Notes: generated by a model from the sequence alone, not told the origin. A DNA stretch of 13,304 nt from Candidatus Alkanophagales archaeon (GCA_003661185.1 QMVQ01000024.1:1-13304); one strand, 5' to 3'. Shown: positions 6,216 to 12,718, counted from the first letter of the stretch. Program-made: numbers and translations.

Positions 6216-7421
6216 ATGAGAAGGGCTAACATCTTCAAACTAAAACCCACAAAGGAACAGGAGAAAAAACTTTTCGAGTTAGCAGATAATTGCTCACGGT
6301 TATGGAATGAAATTAATTATAAGAGAAGACAATCTTTCTTTAGTGGAGAAATAGATTGGAACACCGATGAAGAATACAACAAGTACAAGCATCTAATAGG
6401 CTCAGCAACTGCTCAGCAAATCATCATAAAGAACAACGAAGCTTGGAAATCCTATTTTGCTCTGCTGAAGCGAAAGGCTAAAGGAAAACTTCCGAAATAT
6501 CAAAACGTAAGACCACCGAGATATTGGAAAGACCGTAAGAAAGGAAAGAGAGTGTTGAGAATTCTCATTCGTAATGATTGTTACAAGTTAGGAGGTGATG
6601 TGTTAAGGCTACCGCTTGGGTTAAGAATAAAATGGAAAGGCAGAAATAGGTGGAAAGGTAAACAAGGACGTTTAGAAATAGTATACGATGACTTATCCAA
6701 ATCATGGTATGCCCTCCAACCTGTAGAGGTTAAACCTCTACATCAACCAATTGGAAATAAGAAGGCATACTGTGATTTGGGAGTTAGAGTTCCAATAATG
6801 GCAGAAATAGATGGCGAGGTAATAGGATTTAGAGGAAATTCTCTACTGGCAGACTGGTGGTACTGGACTGAAAAGATTGCCGAACACCAATCCATGCTGA
6901 AAGAGACAAACGATAAGCACACATCCAAGAGGTTAAGAAAACTGTACAGAAAGCGAAAGAGAAGGTTCAGGCATGCGGTGAACACCATCGTCAGCAGATT
7001 CGTCGAGCTGTGTTATAGTAAGGGAGTTTCAGAGATCGTTGTTGGAGACTTAAACGGCATCAGAGAGAACAACACAAAAGGGAAGAAGGCAAACTCGATG
7101 ATACACAACTTCTGGAGTCATAAGTATTTGGTACAGAGAATCAAAGAGAAAGCTGAGGAATACGGCATAAAAGTGATTGAAGTGAACGAGTCTTATACTT
7201 CCTCAGTATGTCCGAGATGCCACTCAAGAAATGTATTCAAAAGAAAAAGATTGTTCAAGTGCTTGAACTGCGGGCTGGAAGCTCACAGGGATGCTGTTGG
7301 TTGTGTGAATATAGCTATAGGACACGCTCAGACCTCCCGGTCTGCGGGTGTCATTAACGGGGCGGTGGCACGCCCCCTGCTTCTCTCAGCAGAAGCAGGA
7401 ACCTCACACGCTTCAGCGTGA
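6216..7421 (+). CDS. tnpB: TnpB, IS605-family RNA-guided nuclease
   Basis: A 401-aa TnpB of normal family length; the family uses an omega-RNA from the element's right end to cut matching DNA. A basic N-terminal REC/WED part covers about 1-180. RuvC-I Asp is D187 in Y-C-D-L-G-V. The RuvC-II position reads V-V-G277-D-L-N-G-I-R-E, with Gly where most members have the catalytic Glu. A zinc ribbon follows (C332-x-x-C335, C349-x-x-C352), then RuvC-III D359 in H-R-D-A-V-G. E325 in N-E-S-Y-T-S-S could be a relocated acidic residue (inference). Residues about 369-401 are translated from right-end hairpins. The start is ATG 6216: GGGG lies about 7 nt upstream, it follows the frame-restored tnpA stop by 1 nt, and the in-frame TTG at 6192 would overlap tnpA. 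Codon use is A+T-rich compared with neighbours. Confidence 0.92.
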   Translation: MRRANIFKLKPTKEQEKKLFELADNCSRLWNEINYKRRQSFFSGEIDWNTDEEYNKYKHLIGSATAQQIIIKNNEAWKSYFALLKRKAKGKLPKYQNVRPPRYWKDRKKGKRVLRILIRNDCYKLGGDVLRLPLGLRIKWKGRNRWKGKQGRLEIVYDDLSKSWYALQPVEVKPLHQPIGNKKAYCDLGVRVPIMAEIDGEVIGFRGNSLLADWWYWTEKIAEHQSMLKETNDKHTSKRLRKLYRKRKRRFRHAVNTIVSRFVELCYSKGVSEIVVGDLNGIRENNTKGKKANSMIHNFWSHKYLVQRIKEKAEEYGIKVIEVNESYTSSVCPRCHSRNVFKRKRLFKCLNCGLEAHRDAVGCVNIAIGHAQTSRSAGVINGAVARPLLLSAEAGTSHASA

Positions 7422-7431
7422 GAGGATGTCA
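7321..7431 (+). ncRNA. Candidate TnpB omega-RNA scaffold (right-end hairpin chain)
   Basis: Four consecutive hairpins overlap the 3' end of tnpB. The first is GACAC-CAGACC/GGTCTG-GTGTC with a 3-nt internal loop (7321-7352). The others are GGGGCG/CGCCCC (7359-7376), CCTGCTTCT/AGAAGCAGG (7376-7399) and CCTCACACGC/GCGTGAGAGG with one mismatch (7402-7425). Known TnpB omega-RNAs come from exactly this place, the tnpB 3' end plus the right end, with the guide supplied by flanking DNA. The scaffold may extend upstream of 7321. If the element ends near 7431, the native guide would start around 7432. The hairpins are directly visible; the RNA is inferred. Confidence 0.6.
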
Positions 7432-7695
7432 GCACCGCGACAGGAACACGGAAGCGATTCACGCCGATCTATGTCGACTACCTTCCGTTTTCGGCAGGGT
7501 CGCCTCGTCCTCGGGAGGATACCGTCGGAAATCTTATAAAGTTCCTCTCCGCCTTGATGTTAATTTTCCCATGTTGGAAATGAATACTTCCGCTACCTCC
7601 CTGCATCAGGAGACGAGGAATTAGCAGCAACACTTTTTTAAACAAGGAGAGGCATAGTAGCGATTGCGGTATGTGCGTCGTGCGAAAGAGCATAA
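7432..7695. other. Gap between insertion element and rps17e
   Basis: These 264 bp hold no gene I can support. Short overlapping reading frames on both strands lack recognisable motifs. Small hairpins are visible: CCTTCCG/CGGCAGG with TTTT loop (7481-7499, one mismatch), TCCTC/GAGGA (7508-7519), and TTTCC/GGAAA (7565-7580 region). A/T-rich stretches at 7531-7540 (ATCTTATAAA) and 7632-7642 (ACTTTTTTAAA) are possible TATA elements for rps17e. It may be the original upstream region of the ribosomal gene, a small RNA, or debris left by the insertion. Confidence 0.4.
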
Positions 7696-7911
7696 ATGTG
7701 CGATGGGGTGGTCAGCATAGGAGCAATCAAGCCGACTTACATAAAGAGCATAGCAGAGCAGTTGTTACGTGAAGTAAATGGCTTCAGCGGCGATTTTAAT
7801 GAGAACAAGAAGCTCGTGGAAGCCTACACGAACATAGAGAGTAAGGAGGTGCGGAACAGGGTCGCCGGCTACATAACACGCAAGGTAAGAAGAGGAATGG
7901 AGATGATTTAG
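7696..7911 (+). CDS. rps17e: Archaeal small-subunit ribosomal protein S17e
   Basis: A 71-aa protein matching archaeal S17e. I-K-P-T-Y-I-K-S-I-A-E-Q-L-L near the N-terminus, D-F-N-E-N-K-K-L-V-E in the middle, and the highly characteristic R-N-R-V-A-G-Y-I-T-R near the C-terminus agree with the family. It is a 30S subunit component found in archaea and eukaryotes but not bacteria, so it fixes the domain of the host. The family usually begins just before the I-(K/R)-P-T-Y-I-K segment. The ATG at 7696 gives an N-terminus a few residues longer than usual, and the GTG at 7708 (67 aa) is an alternative. A TAA at 7693-7695 rules out starts farther upstream in this frame. It is followed after 12 nt by dapA and is probably the first gene of that operon. 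The insertion element sits about 265 bp upstream. Confidence 0.9.
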   Translation: MCDGVVSIGAIKPTYIKSIAEQLLREVNGFSGDFNENKKLVEAYTNIESKEVRNRVAGYITRKVRRGMEMI

Positions 7912-7916
7912 GGGGA
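7911..7916 (+). promoter_or_regulatory. Shine-Dalgarno for dapA
   Basis: GGGGGA begins on the last base of the rps17e stop codon and lies 7 nt before the GTG at 7924. It supports that non-ATG start over the TTG at 7927 and links translation of dapA to rps17e. Confidence 0.65.
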
Positions 7917-7923
7917 TGTTGTT

Positions 7924-8805
7924 GTGTTGAAACTTGAGGGTGTATTTCCAGCTTTGATAACCCCGTTTACGAAGGGTGGGAAGCTCGACGAGGAGCGATT
8001 GCGGAGCCTCGTGGACTTCGTCGTCGAGGGCGGCGTCGCGGGTATAGTTCCATGTGGCACGACCGGCGAGTCCGCCACGTTATCTTACGAGGAGCACGAG
8101 CGTGTGATAGACATTGTCGTGGACTGTTCCAAGGTGCCTGTCGTCGCGGGTACGGGCTCGAACAGCACGAGAGAGGCTATAGAGCTGACGAAATATGCCG
8201 AAGATGTGGGGGCGGACGCTGCACTGCTAATCACGCCCTATTACAACAAGCCGAACAAGCGAGGGCTGATAGAGCATTTTAAGGCGGTAGCCGACGCTAC
8301 GGAACTTCCGCTTGTGCTATACAACGTGCCTTCGAGGACGGGGCTGAACATGACGCCTGACGTTGTTGCTGAGCTTGCGGACGTCCCGAACATCGTCGGA
8401 ATCAAAGAAGCAAGCGGCAATATCGGTCAAGTGGCAAAAATCATACGAGCAACAAGAGACAGAGACTTCGTAGTCCTTTCCGGCGACGATGCCCTCACAT
8501 TCCCGATTATGGCGCTCGGTGGCAGGGGTGTGATCTCAGTAGCGGCGAACATCGTGCCAAAGGAGATGAGCGAGCTCGTGGCAGCGATGCTGAAAGGCGA
8601 CGTCGAGCGTGCCAGAGAGCTGCACTTCAGGTTGATGCCGCTGTTCGAAGCTATGTTCCTTGAAACGAACCCTATTCCTGTGAAGAAGGCAGCAGAGCTT
8701 TTAGGGCTTGCGAATGGCACGTTGAGACTCCCGCTTGCGGAGCTGAGCGAGGAAAACGTGAAGAAGTTGAGAGTGGTCCTGAAAGATTTGGGGCTGCTGA
8801 AATGA
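7924..8805 (+). CDS. dapA: 4-hydroxy-tetrahydrodipicolinate synthase
   Basis: This enzyme condenses pyruvate with aspartate semialdehyde, the first committed step of diaminopimelate/lysine synthesis. The 293-aa TIM barrel has all family residues: G45-T46-T47-G48-E49 binding the pyruvate carboxylate, Y107 in T-P-Y-Y-N-K-P, Y133 in L-Y-N-V-P-S-R-T-G with R138, and the Schiff-base lysine K161 in G-I-K-E-A-S-G. G-R-G-V-I-S-V near 200-206 is also typical. Related aldolases (N-acetylneuraminate lyase, KDG aldolase) share the fold, but R138 and the T-T pair favour DapA. The start is GTG 7924, supported by GGGGGA at 7911-7916. It lies between rps17e (12 nt upstream) and aroE (22 nt downstream), all on the same strand, so it is probably cotranscribed with them. 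Confidence 0.94.
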   Translation: MLKLEGVFPALITPFTKGGKLDEERLRSLVDFVVEGGVAGIVPCGTTGESATLSYEEHERVIDIVVDCSKVPVVAGTGSNSTREAIELTKYAEDVGADAALLITPYYNKPNKRGLIEHFKAVADATELPLVLYNVPSRTGLNMTPDVVAELADVPNIVGIKEASGNIGQVAKIIRATRDRDFVVLSGDDALTFPIMALGGRGVISVAANIVPKEMSELVAAMLKGDVERARELHFRLMPLFEAMFLETNPIPVKKAAELLGLANGTLRLPLAELSEENVKKLRVVLKDLGLLK

Positions 8806-8827
8806 TTCAATTTCCCTTTTTACTCTC

Positions 8828-9682
8828 ATGAAAAAGGTTTATGGAGTTATAGGCGACCCCATAGAGCATAGTCTTTCGCCGGTGATGCACAACGCCGCTT
8901 TCGAGGCGCTCGGACTCGATGCCATCTATCTTGCGTTCCGAGTGCCGCCGCAGAATGTCGGCAATGCGATACGAGGCGCCGAAAGCTTGGGCTTCGGCGG
9001 GCTCAATGTCACCGTTCCGTTAAAGGAAGTGGCGATGCATTTTGTGAGACCTGACGAGCTTTCTAAACGGATTGGTGCGATAAACACTGTTAATTTCGGG
9101 GCCACGGAGGGCAAGCCGAACGCTTTCAACACGGACGGCATCGCTGCCGTCCGGGTTCTTAAAGAAAACGTCGGCAGCCTTGCCAAGAAGAACGTATTGC
9201 TGCTTGGTGCGGGAGGCGCCGCAAAAGCCATCGCTTTTTACCTGCGGGACGAGGGCACCAGCCTCGTAATCCTTAATAGGACGGTTGAGCGTGCAAGAGA
9301 GTTGGCGGCGCGCCTCCGCCCCCCGCTGGGGGACACTGAAATTGAATGGGGTGGGCTAGAAGAGCTCCCGACGAGGATTGAAGATGCGGACATCCTGATA
9401 AATGCGACATCCGTAGGAATGTATCCGAACGTCGAGGAAACTCTCGTCACCGCGGACCTGATGCATGGAAATCTCGTAGTCTTTGACGTTGTGTATAATC
9501 CTGTAGAGACGAGGCTTTTAAAAGAGGCGAAAAAGGCAGGTGTCCGCCGTAGGATTGATGGTGTGAAAATGCTTGTGTATCAGGGCGCCGAAGCCTTCAA
9601 AATATGGACTAAAATCTCGCCGCCGATCGACGTTATGGAAAAAGCGGTCCGAGAGAGATTAGGCAGCAAAATGAAAAAGTAA
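8828..9682 (+). CDS. aroE: Shikimate dehydrogenase
   Basis: This NADP-dependent enzyme reduces 3-dehydroshikimate to shikimate, upstream of AroA in the same pathway. Its 284 aa are close to the family norm. The N-terminal substrate domain shows G9-D-P-I-E-H-S15-L-S17-P (shikimate-binding serines), K66 in N-V-T-V-P-L-K (catalytic Lys) and D103 in N-T-D-G (catalytic partner). The Rossmann domain has G127-A-G-G-A131 and N150-R-T152, typical of NADP-preferring AroE. I-N-A-T-S-V-G-M near 191-198 and Y252-Q-G-A-E-A-F near the C-terminus complete the pattern. The 22-nt gap after dapA is pyrimidine-rich and has no Shine-Dalgarno, so translation may rely on coupling or on an internal transcription start. 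Genomic context with dapA suggests an amino-acid biosynthesis operon. Confidence 0.95.
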   Translation: MKKVYGVIGDPIEHSLSPVMHNAAFEALGLDAIYLAFRVPPQNVGNAIRGAESLGFGGLNVTVPLKEVAMHFVRPDELSKRIGAINTVNFGATEGKPNAFNTDGIAAVRVLKENVGSLAKKNVLLLGAGGAAKAIAFYLRDEGTSLVILNRTVERARELAARLRPPLGDTEIEWGGLEELPTRIEDADILINATSVGMYPNVEETLVTADLMHGNLVVFDVVYNPVETRLLKEAKKAGVRRRIDGVKMLVYQGAEAFKIWTKISPPIDVMEKAVRERLGSKMKK

Positions 9683-9700
9683 AATAACCTTGTCAAGGTC

Positions 9701-10648
9701 ATGAGCTACGACGTTGTGGTCATTGGGGATGTTTTTTATGACATAATGACGTCACCGCTTGAGAGTTACCCGGATAAGGATACGCAAGTCGGCGTTGAGT
9801 TTCTGACGAGCCTTGGCGGTCAAGCCGGAAACTGTGCGGCGGCGTGCGCCTCCTTGGGGCTGAAAACGGCGTTGATATGCAAGGTGGGGAGGGACGAGCT
9901 TTCTACGCTGCTCTTAAGCGTCCTTGAAAGTTACGGCGTCGAATGCCTTGCGAGCGTTTCGGAGCGCTTCAAAACTCCCGGAATAACGGTCAGCATCGCG
10001 TTCAGGGACGGCAGCCGCACAATGCTCTCTTACAGGGGCGCAAACCTCGACTTCCAGCCTGAAGACATTAACTACGACGTTTTGAAGCGTGCGAAGTTCG
10101 TGATGCGGGCGGGGCACTGGAACACGCCCTCGCTTTTCGCTGCAAACAAGAAGATTCTGGAGTTTGCGAGGCGGGAGTGCGGCGTGCCGACCGCCCTTGA
10201 TATAGGCTGGAGCGCATACCTCGGCTGGGGAGAGGACGCCCGCAATTCCGTTTTAAGCTTGCTACCGGAAACGACGTTTCTCTTCGTGAACGAGCGTGAG
10301 CTGAAAGCTCTGACGGGACTATCCGACGTTAAGGAGTGTGTGAGGAAGCTTTTAGAGTGGGGTTGCGAGAATGTGATTCTGCATTTAGGCGAGCGTGGCT
10401 CGGCATGGCTTTCAAAAGATTTGAAGGTCCATGTTGAGGCTTTTAGGGTAGGAGTGCGGCGCCCGACCGGCGCCGGCGACGCCTTCAACGCCGGCTTTAT
10501 TTTCGCAGTTCTCAAGGGCAAGAGCCTCGAGGAGTGTTTGCGCTTTGCGAACGCCTGCGGTGCCGCCCACATCCAAAAGGTGATGGACTATCCAACGTTA
10601 GAAGAAGTGAAAACGCTGCTGCGACTCGGAGAAGCGGTTTTAAGTTGA
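9701..10648 (+). CDS. PfkB-family (ribokinase-like) sugar/nucleoside kinase
   Basis: A 315-aa PfkB-family kinase that would phosphorylate a sugar or nucleoside hydroxyl using ATP or another donor; the substrate cannot be told from sequence. Visible features are G-D-V-x-x-D near 9-14, the di-glycine switch G39-G40 followed by G43-N44 (first signature), the N197-E-R-E200 (N-x-x-E) magnesium/phosphate motif, and the anion hole with catalytic base G257-A-G-D260. The usual Asp two residues before G-A-G-D is replaced: the sequence reads R-R-P255-T-G-A-G-D. It starts 18 nt after aroE, and AAGGT (9695-9699) precedes the ATG closely, partly buried in a small ACCTT/AAGGT hairpin (9687-9699). It is the last gene of the rps17e-dapA-aroE run. 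Archaeal shikimate kinase is normally a GHMP kinase, so this is unlikely to fill that step. Confidence 0.85.
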   Translation: MSYDVVVIGDVFYDIMTSPLESYPDKDTQVGVEFLTSLGGQAGNCAAACASLGLKTALICKVGRDELSTLLLSVLESYGVECLASVSERFKTPGITVSIAFRDGSRTMLSYRGANLDFQPEDINYDVLKRAKFVMRAGHWNTPSLFAANKKILEFARRECGVPTALDIGWSAYLGWGEDARNSVLSLLPETTFLFVNERELKALTGLSDVKECVRKLLEWGCENVILHLGERGSAWLSKDLKVHVEAFRVGVRRPTGAGDAFNAGFIFAVLKGKSLEECLRFANACGAAHIQKVMDYPTLEEVKTLLRLGEAVLS

Positions 10649-10728
10649 GTGCATAGCCTGTGCCGACAGCGAAAACGACAAGCGTGAGTGCTGGGCGACT
10701 GTATAAAAAGCCTTCCTCGCCCGAGCCA

Positions 10729-12453
10729 TTAAATGACCTTCAAAAGCTCTTTAAGTGGGAGCGTGTTCACGACATCTTTAGCTTCGAGCCAGCCACGACG
10801 AGCAATGGCGACGCCGAAGCTCATGAATTGCAGCTGCGTAGCGTCATGAGCATCGGTGGAAATCGCAATTTTCACACCATACTCCTTTGCGAGGCGACAG
10901 TGCTCGTCGTTCAGGTCGAGGCGGTTTGGATATGCATTTAACTCCAAAATCGTCCCGGTCTCACGGGCTTTTTCCATTATGGCGTCGATGTCAACGGCGT
11001 AAGGCTCCCTCTTCCCAAGGAGGCGTCCTGTCAGGTGCGCGATTATCGAGACGTGCTCGTTTTCCATCGCCGCCGCAATCCTCCGAGTCATCGCTTTTGC
11101 GTCGAGCGAGAATTTAGAATGAACGGCTGCCACGACGACGTCAAGCTCACTTAGAACGTCGTCGCCGAGCACGAGCTTACCATCTTCCTTTATGTCAACC
11201 TCGACGCCTGCGAGCACCCTGAAGTGCAAACCTCGGCGCTCAAAACGCTCGTTCACTTCCTCCACCTCTGCAATTTGCCGTCGGAGTTCCTCTTCGGAAA
11301 GCCCGCCAGCAGTGCTCTTGGAATGGTCGCAAATCGCAACATATTCGTAACCGAGACCTACGGCGGAGAGCGCCATATCCTCAATGCTTCTAGCGCCGTC
11401 ACTCCAGCTCGTATGCACGTGCAGGTCGCCCCGAACTTCTAAAAGCTCCAGAAGCCTCGGAAGCTTCCCTTCAGCGGCGGCTTTTACTTCGTTGCGACCC
11501 TCCCGGAGTTCGGGCGGGACGTAGCAAAGCCCCAAACGCTCGTAGATTTCTTCCTCGGTTTTTCCACGAACACGACGCTCAACGCCGCCTTCAACCTTGA
11601 AAAGCCCACGCTCGTTGAGTTTCATGCCCGCTGCGGAGGCAAGCGCTTTTAAACTGTTGACGTGCGCCTCCGAGCCTGTAAGAGTCAAGAGAGCGGCGCT
11701 GAATGACTCCAACGGGGCGATTTTGAGGCGAACCGGCACACCCGCAACGACGGCGGAGGCAGCACCCCCCTCTCCATCCAGATTTAAGTTTTCCACGCTG
11801 CCCAGCCTCGAAAACGCCTTGAAAAGGTCCTCAGGCTTGTCAGCAGCCACCAGGATGTCAATTCCGCTCACTATGTCTTTCATTCTGCGGATGTCGCCCG
11901 CCACCGCCGCCTTCTGAACGCCACTTACCTGTTTCAGCTCCTCCAGCAACCTTTCGGCGAGTGGCAACGCCCTCCAGAGGAGAATTACGCCTTTCTGCCT
12001 TTTATACTGCTCTATACCTTTTAAAATGCGCTCTTCAACCTTCGGACCAAGTCCCGGAAGCTTGCGAAGTCTGCGCTCCTTCGCCAGCCGCTCCAAGTCT
12101 TCAACGCTTGAAATTCCGAAGTGCTCGTAGATTTTCGAAACAGTTTTAACGCCCAAGCCCGGAATTTTAAGCATTTCCAGTAAGCCTTCAGGAATGCTCT
12201 TCTTCAGCTCCTCGTGCAGCCGCAATTTTCCAGTGCGGATAATTTCCTCGATTTTCTTCGAAATCGCCGCCCCGATACCCGGAATCTTCGTAAGCTCGCC
12301 ACGCTTTGCGACGTGCTGCAAGTCCTGCGTCAGCGACCCTATAGTCCTTGCGGCGCTCCTGTATGCTTTTATTTTGAAGGGGTTATCGCCTTTAAACTCG
12401 AGGATGTCGGCAATCTCGTCGAAGATTACGGCAATTTCCATGTTCGTCTTCAT
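10729..12453 (-). CDS. polX: PolX-type protein: HhH + degenerate pol-beta palm + PHP phosphoesterase
   Basis: A 574-aa protein with the full family-X layout. There is an N-terminal 8-kDa-like helical domain (about 5-50), helix-hairpin-helix DNA-binding motifs (K-I-P-G-I-G near 56-61; K-I-P-G-L-G near 96-101; K-L-P-G-L-G near 131-136), a pol-beta-like palm (about 160-310), and a C-terminal PHP domain (about 340-574). The PHP metal ligands look complete: H345-x-H347, D352, H377, E418, H445, H473, and D534-x-H536. The polymerase site is not. The usual G-D-I-D reads S-G197-I-D199, the third Asp (V-D-L-R in active enzymes) reads V-R242-L-K, and the G-S before R-R is G-D. It probably acts as a PHP nuclease or phosphoesterase in DNA repair without polymerase activity (inference). 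ATG 12453 is chosen because a TATA element is centred about 26 bp upstream; the GTG at 12471 abuts that TATA. ATG 12441 is also possible. Confidence 0.9.
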   Translation of the reverse strand: MKTNMEIAVIFDEIADILEFKGDNPFKIKAYRSAARTIGSLTQDLQHVAKRGELTKIPGIGAAISKKIEEIIRTGKLRLHEELKKSIPEGLLEMLKIPGLGVKTVSKIYEHFGISSVEDLERLAKERRLRKLPGLGPKVEERILKGIEQYKRQKGVILLWRALPLAERLLEELKQVSGVQKAAVAGDIRRMKDIVSGIDILVAADKPEDLFKAFSRLGSVENLNLDGEGGAASAVVAGVPVRLKIAPLESFSAALLTLTGSEAHVNSLKALASAAGMKLNERGLFKVEGGVERRVRGKTEEEIYERLGLCYVPPELREGRNEVKAAAEGKLPRLLELLEVRGDLHVHTSWSDGARSIEDMALSAVGLGYEYVAICDHSKSTAGGLSEEELRRQIAEVEEVNERFERRGLHFRVLAGVEVDIKEDGKLVLGDDVLSELDVVVAAVHSKFSLDAKAMTRRIAAAMENEHVSIIAHLTGRLLGKREPYAVDIDAIMEKARETGTILELNAYPNRLDLNDEHCRLAKEYGVKIAISTDAHDATQLQFMSFGVAIARRGWLEAKDVVNTLPLKELLKVI

Positions 12454-12471
12454 TCTCCCACGCTCGCCCAC

Positions 12472-12485
12472 AATATAAAAATATT
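12472..12485. promoter_or_regulatory. Symmetrical TATA element shared by polX and the HicB-like gene
   Basis: AATAT-AAAA-ATATT is an inverted repeat, so each strand reads as a TATA-like box. It is centred about 26 bp from the polX ATG (12453, minus) and about 28 bp from the HicB-like ATG (12507, plus). Both genes would give leaderless or nearly leaderless mRNAs, and no other A/T-rich element lies between them. Confidence 0.6.
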
Positions 12486-12506
12486 CGCACGAGTAAAAGA
12501 AAACGC

Positions 12507-12686
12507 ATGAAGCTAACAGCTGTGACCAAGAAGCGTGGCGAGATTTACGTAACGGAGTGCGTGGAGCTGGGCGTGGCGTGCTGCGGCGCGACGCCCGAAG
12601 AGTCTTTCAAGAACTTGCAAGACGCCGTCCGTTTCTACTTGGAAAACGCCGCAAGATGGGCTAAGGAAGACCAAACGCAAAATTAG
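12507..12686 (+). CDS. HicB-like (UPF0150) small protein
   Basis: A complete 59-aa reading frame with the compact beta-beta-alpha pattern of HicB-like antitoxin domains. The first strand is T-A-V-T-K-K-R-G-E-I-Y, the second is C-V-E-L-G-V-A-C-C-G, and then come A-T-P-E-E-S-F-K-N-L and a helix A-V-R-F-Y-L-E-N-A. No HicA toxin (a small dsRBD-like protein with G-x-x-x-x-H) is found on either side, and no C-terminal DNA-binding domain is attached. It is therefore an orphan member like many in archaea, of unknown role. The ATG fits a TATA element about 28 bp upstream that appears shared with polX. Confidence 0.8.
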   Translation: MKLTAVTKKRGEIYVTECVELGVACCGATPEESFKNLQDAVRFYLENAARWAKEDQTQN

Positions 12687-12693
12687 ACAACGC

Positions 12694-12718
12694 TAAAAAG
12701 AAAGAAAAAAGGAAAAAG
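12694..12718 (-). terminator. U-rich terminator after the surface-protein gene
   Basis: Read on the minus strand, runs of 5, 7, 3 and 5 T residues (interrupted by C) directly follow the stop codon at 12719-12721. Poly-U tracts without a hairpin are the usual archaeal intrinsic termination signal. Confidence 0.65.

Larger units (their letters stand above)
5741..7431 (+). mobile_element. IS200/IS605-type insertion element (tnpA remnant + tnpB)
   Basis: The element contains a Y1 transposase gene (frameshifted) followed 1 nt later by tnpB, the usual IS605 order. The stretch is visibly A+T-richer and Lys-codon-richer than the G+C-rich genes on both sides, which is a sign of separate origin. Subterminal imperfect hairpins fit the family: GATG-AATTG-CATC near 5753-5765 at the left, and CCTCACACGC/GCGTGAGAGG (7402-7425) at the right. 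IS605 elements have no terminal inverted repeats or target duplication, so both ends are approximate. The right end is placed just after GGATGTCA (7424-7431), because right ends of this family often stop shortly after the last hairpin. The left end could lie anywhere from about 5720 to 5750. Confidence 0.8.

Noticed and set aside
7321-7425. Hairpin chain as a CRISPR array or attenuator
   Set aside because: The stems differ in sequence and have no repeated unit or regular spacers. Position at the tnpB 3' end fits an IS605 right end better.
7348-7624. Two overlapping plus-strand frames after tnpB
   Set aside because: They begin inside the tnpB right-end hairpins, lack Shine-Dalgarno or family motifs, and overlap each other.
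7478-7693. 71-codon minus-strand frame upstream of rps17e
   Set aside because: Biased composition, no recognisable motif, overlaps competing frames on the other strand and hairpin-rich sequence. It looks like chance.
9701-10648. The kinase after aroE as shikimate kinase
   Set aside because: Its motifs are PfkB/ribokinase type; archaeal shikimate kinase is a GHMP-family protein.
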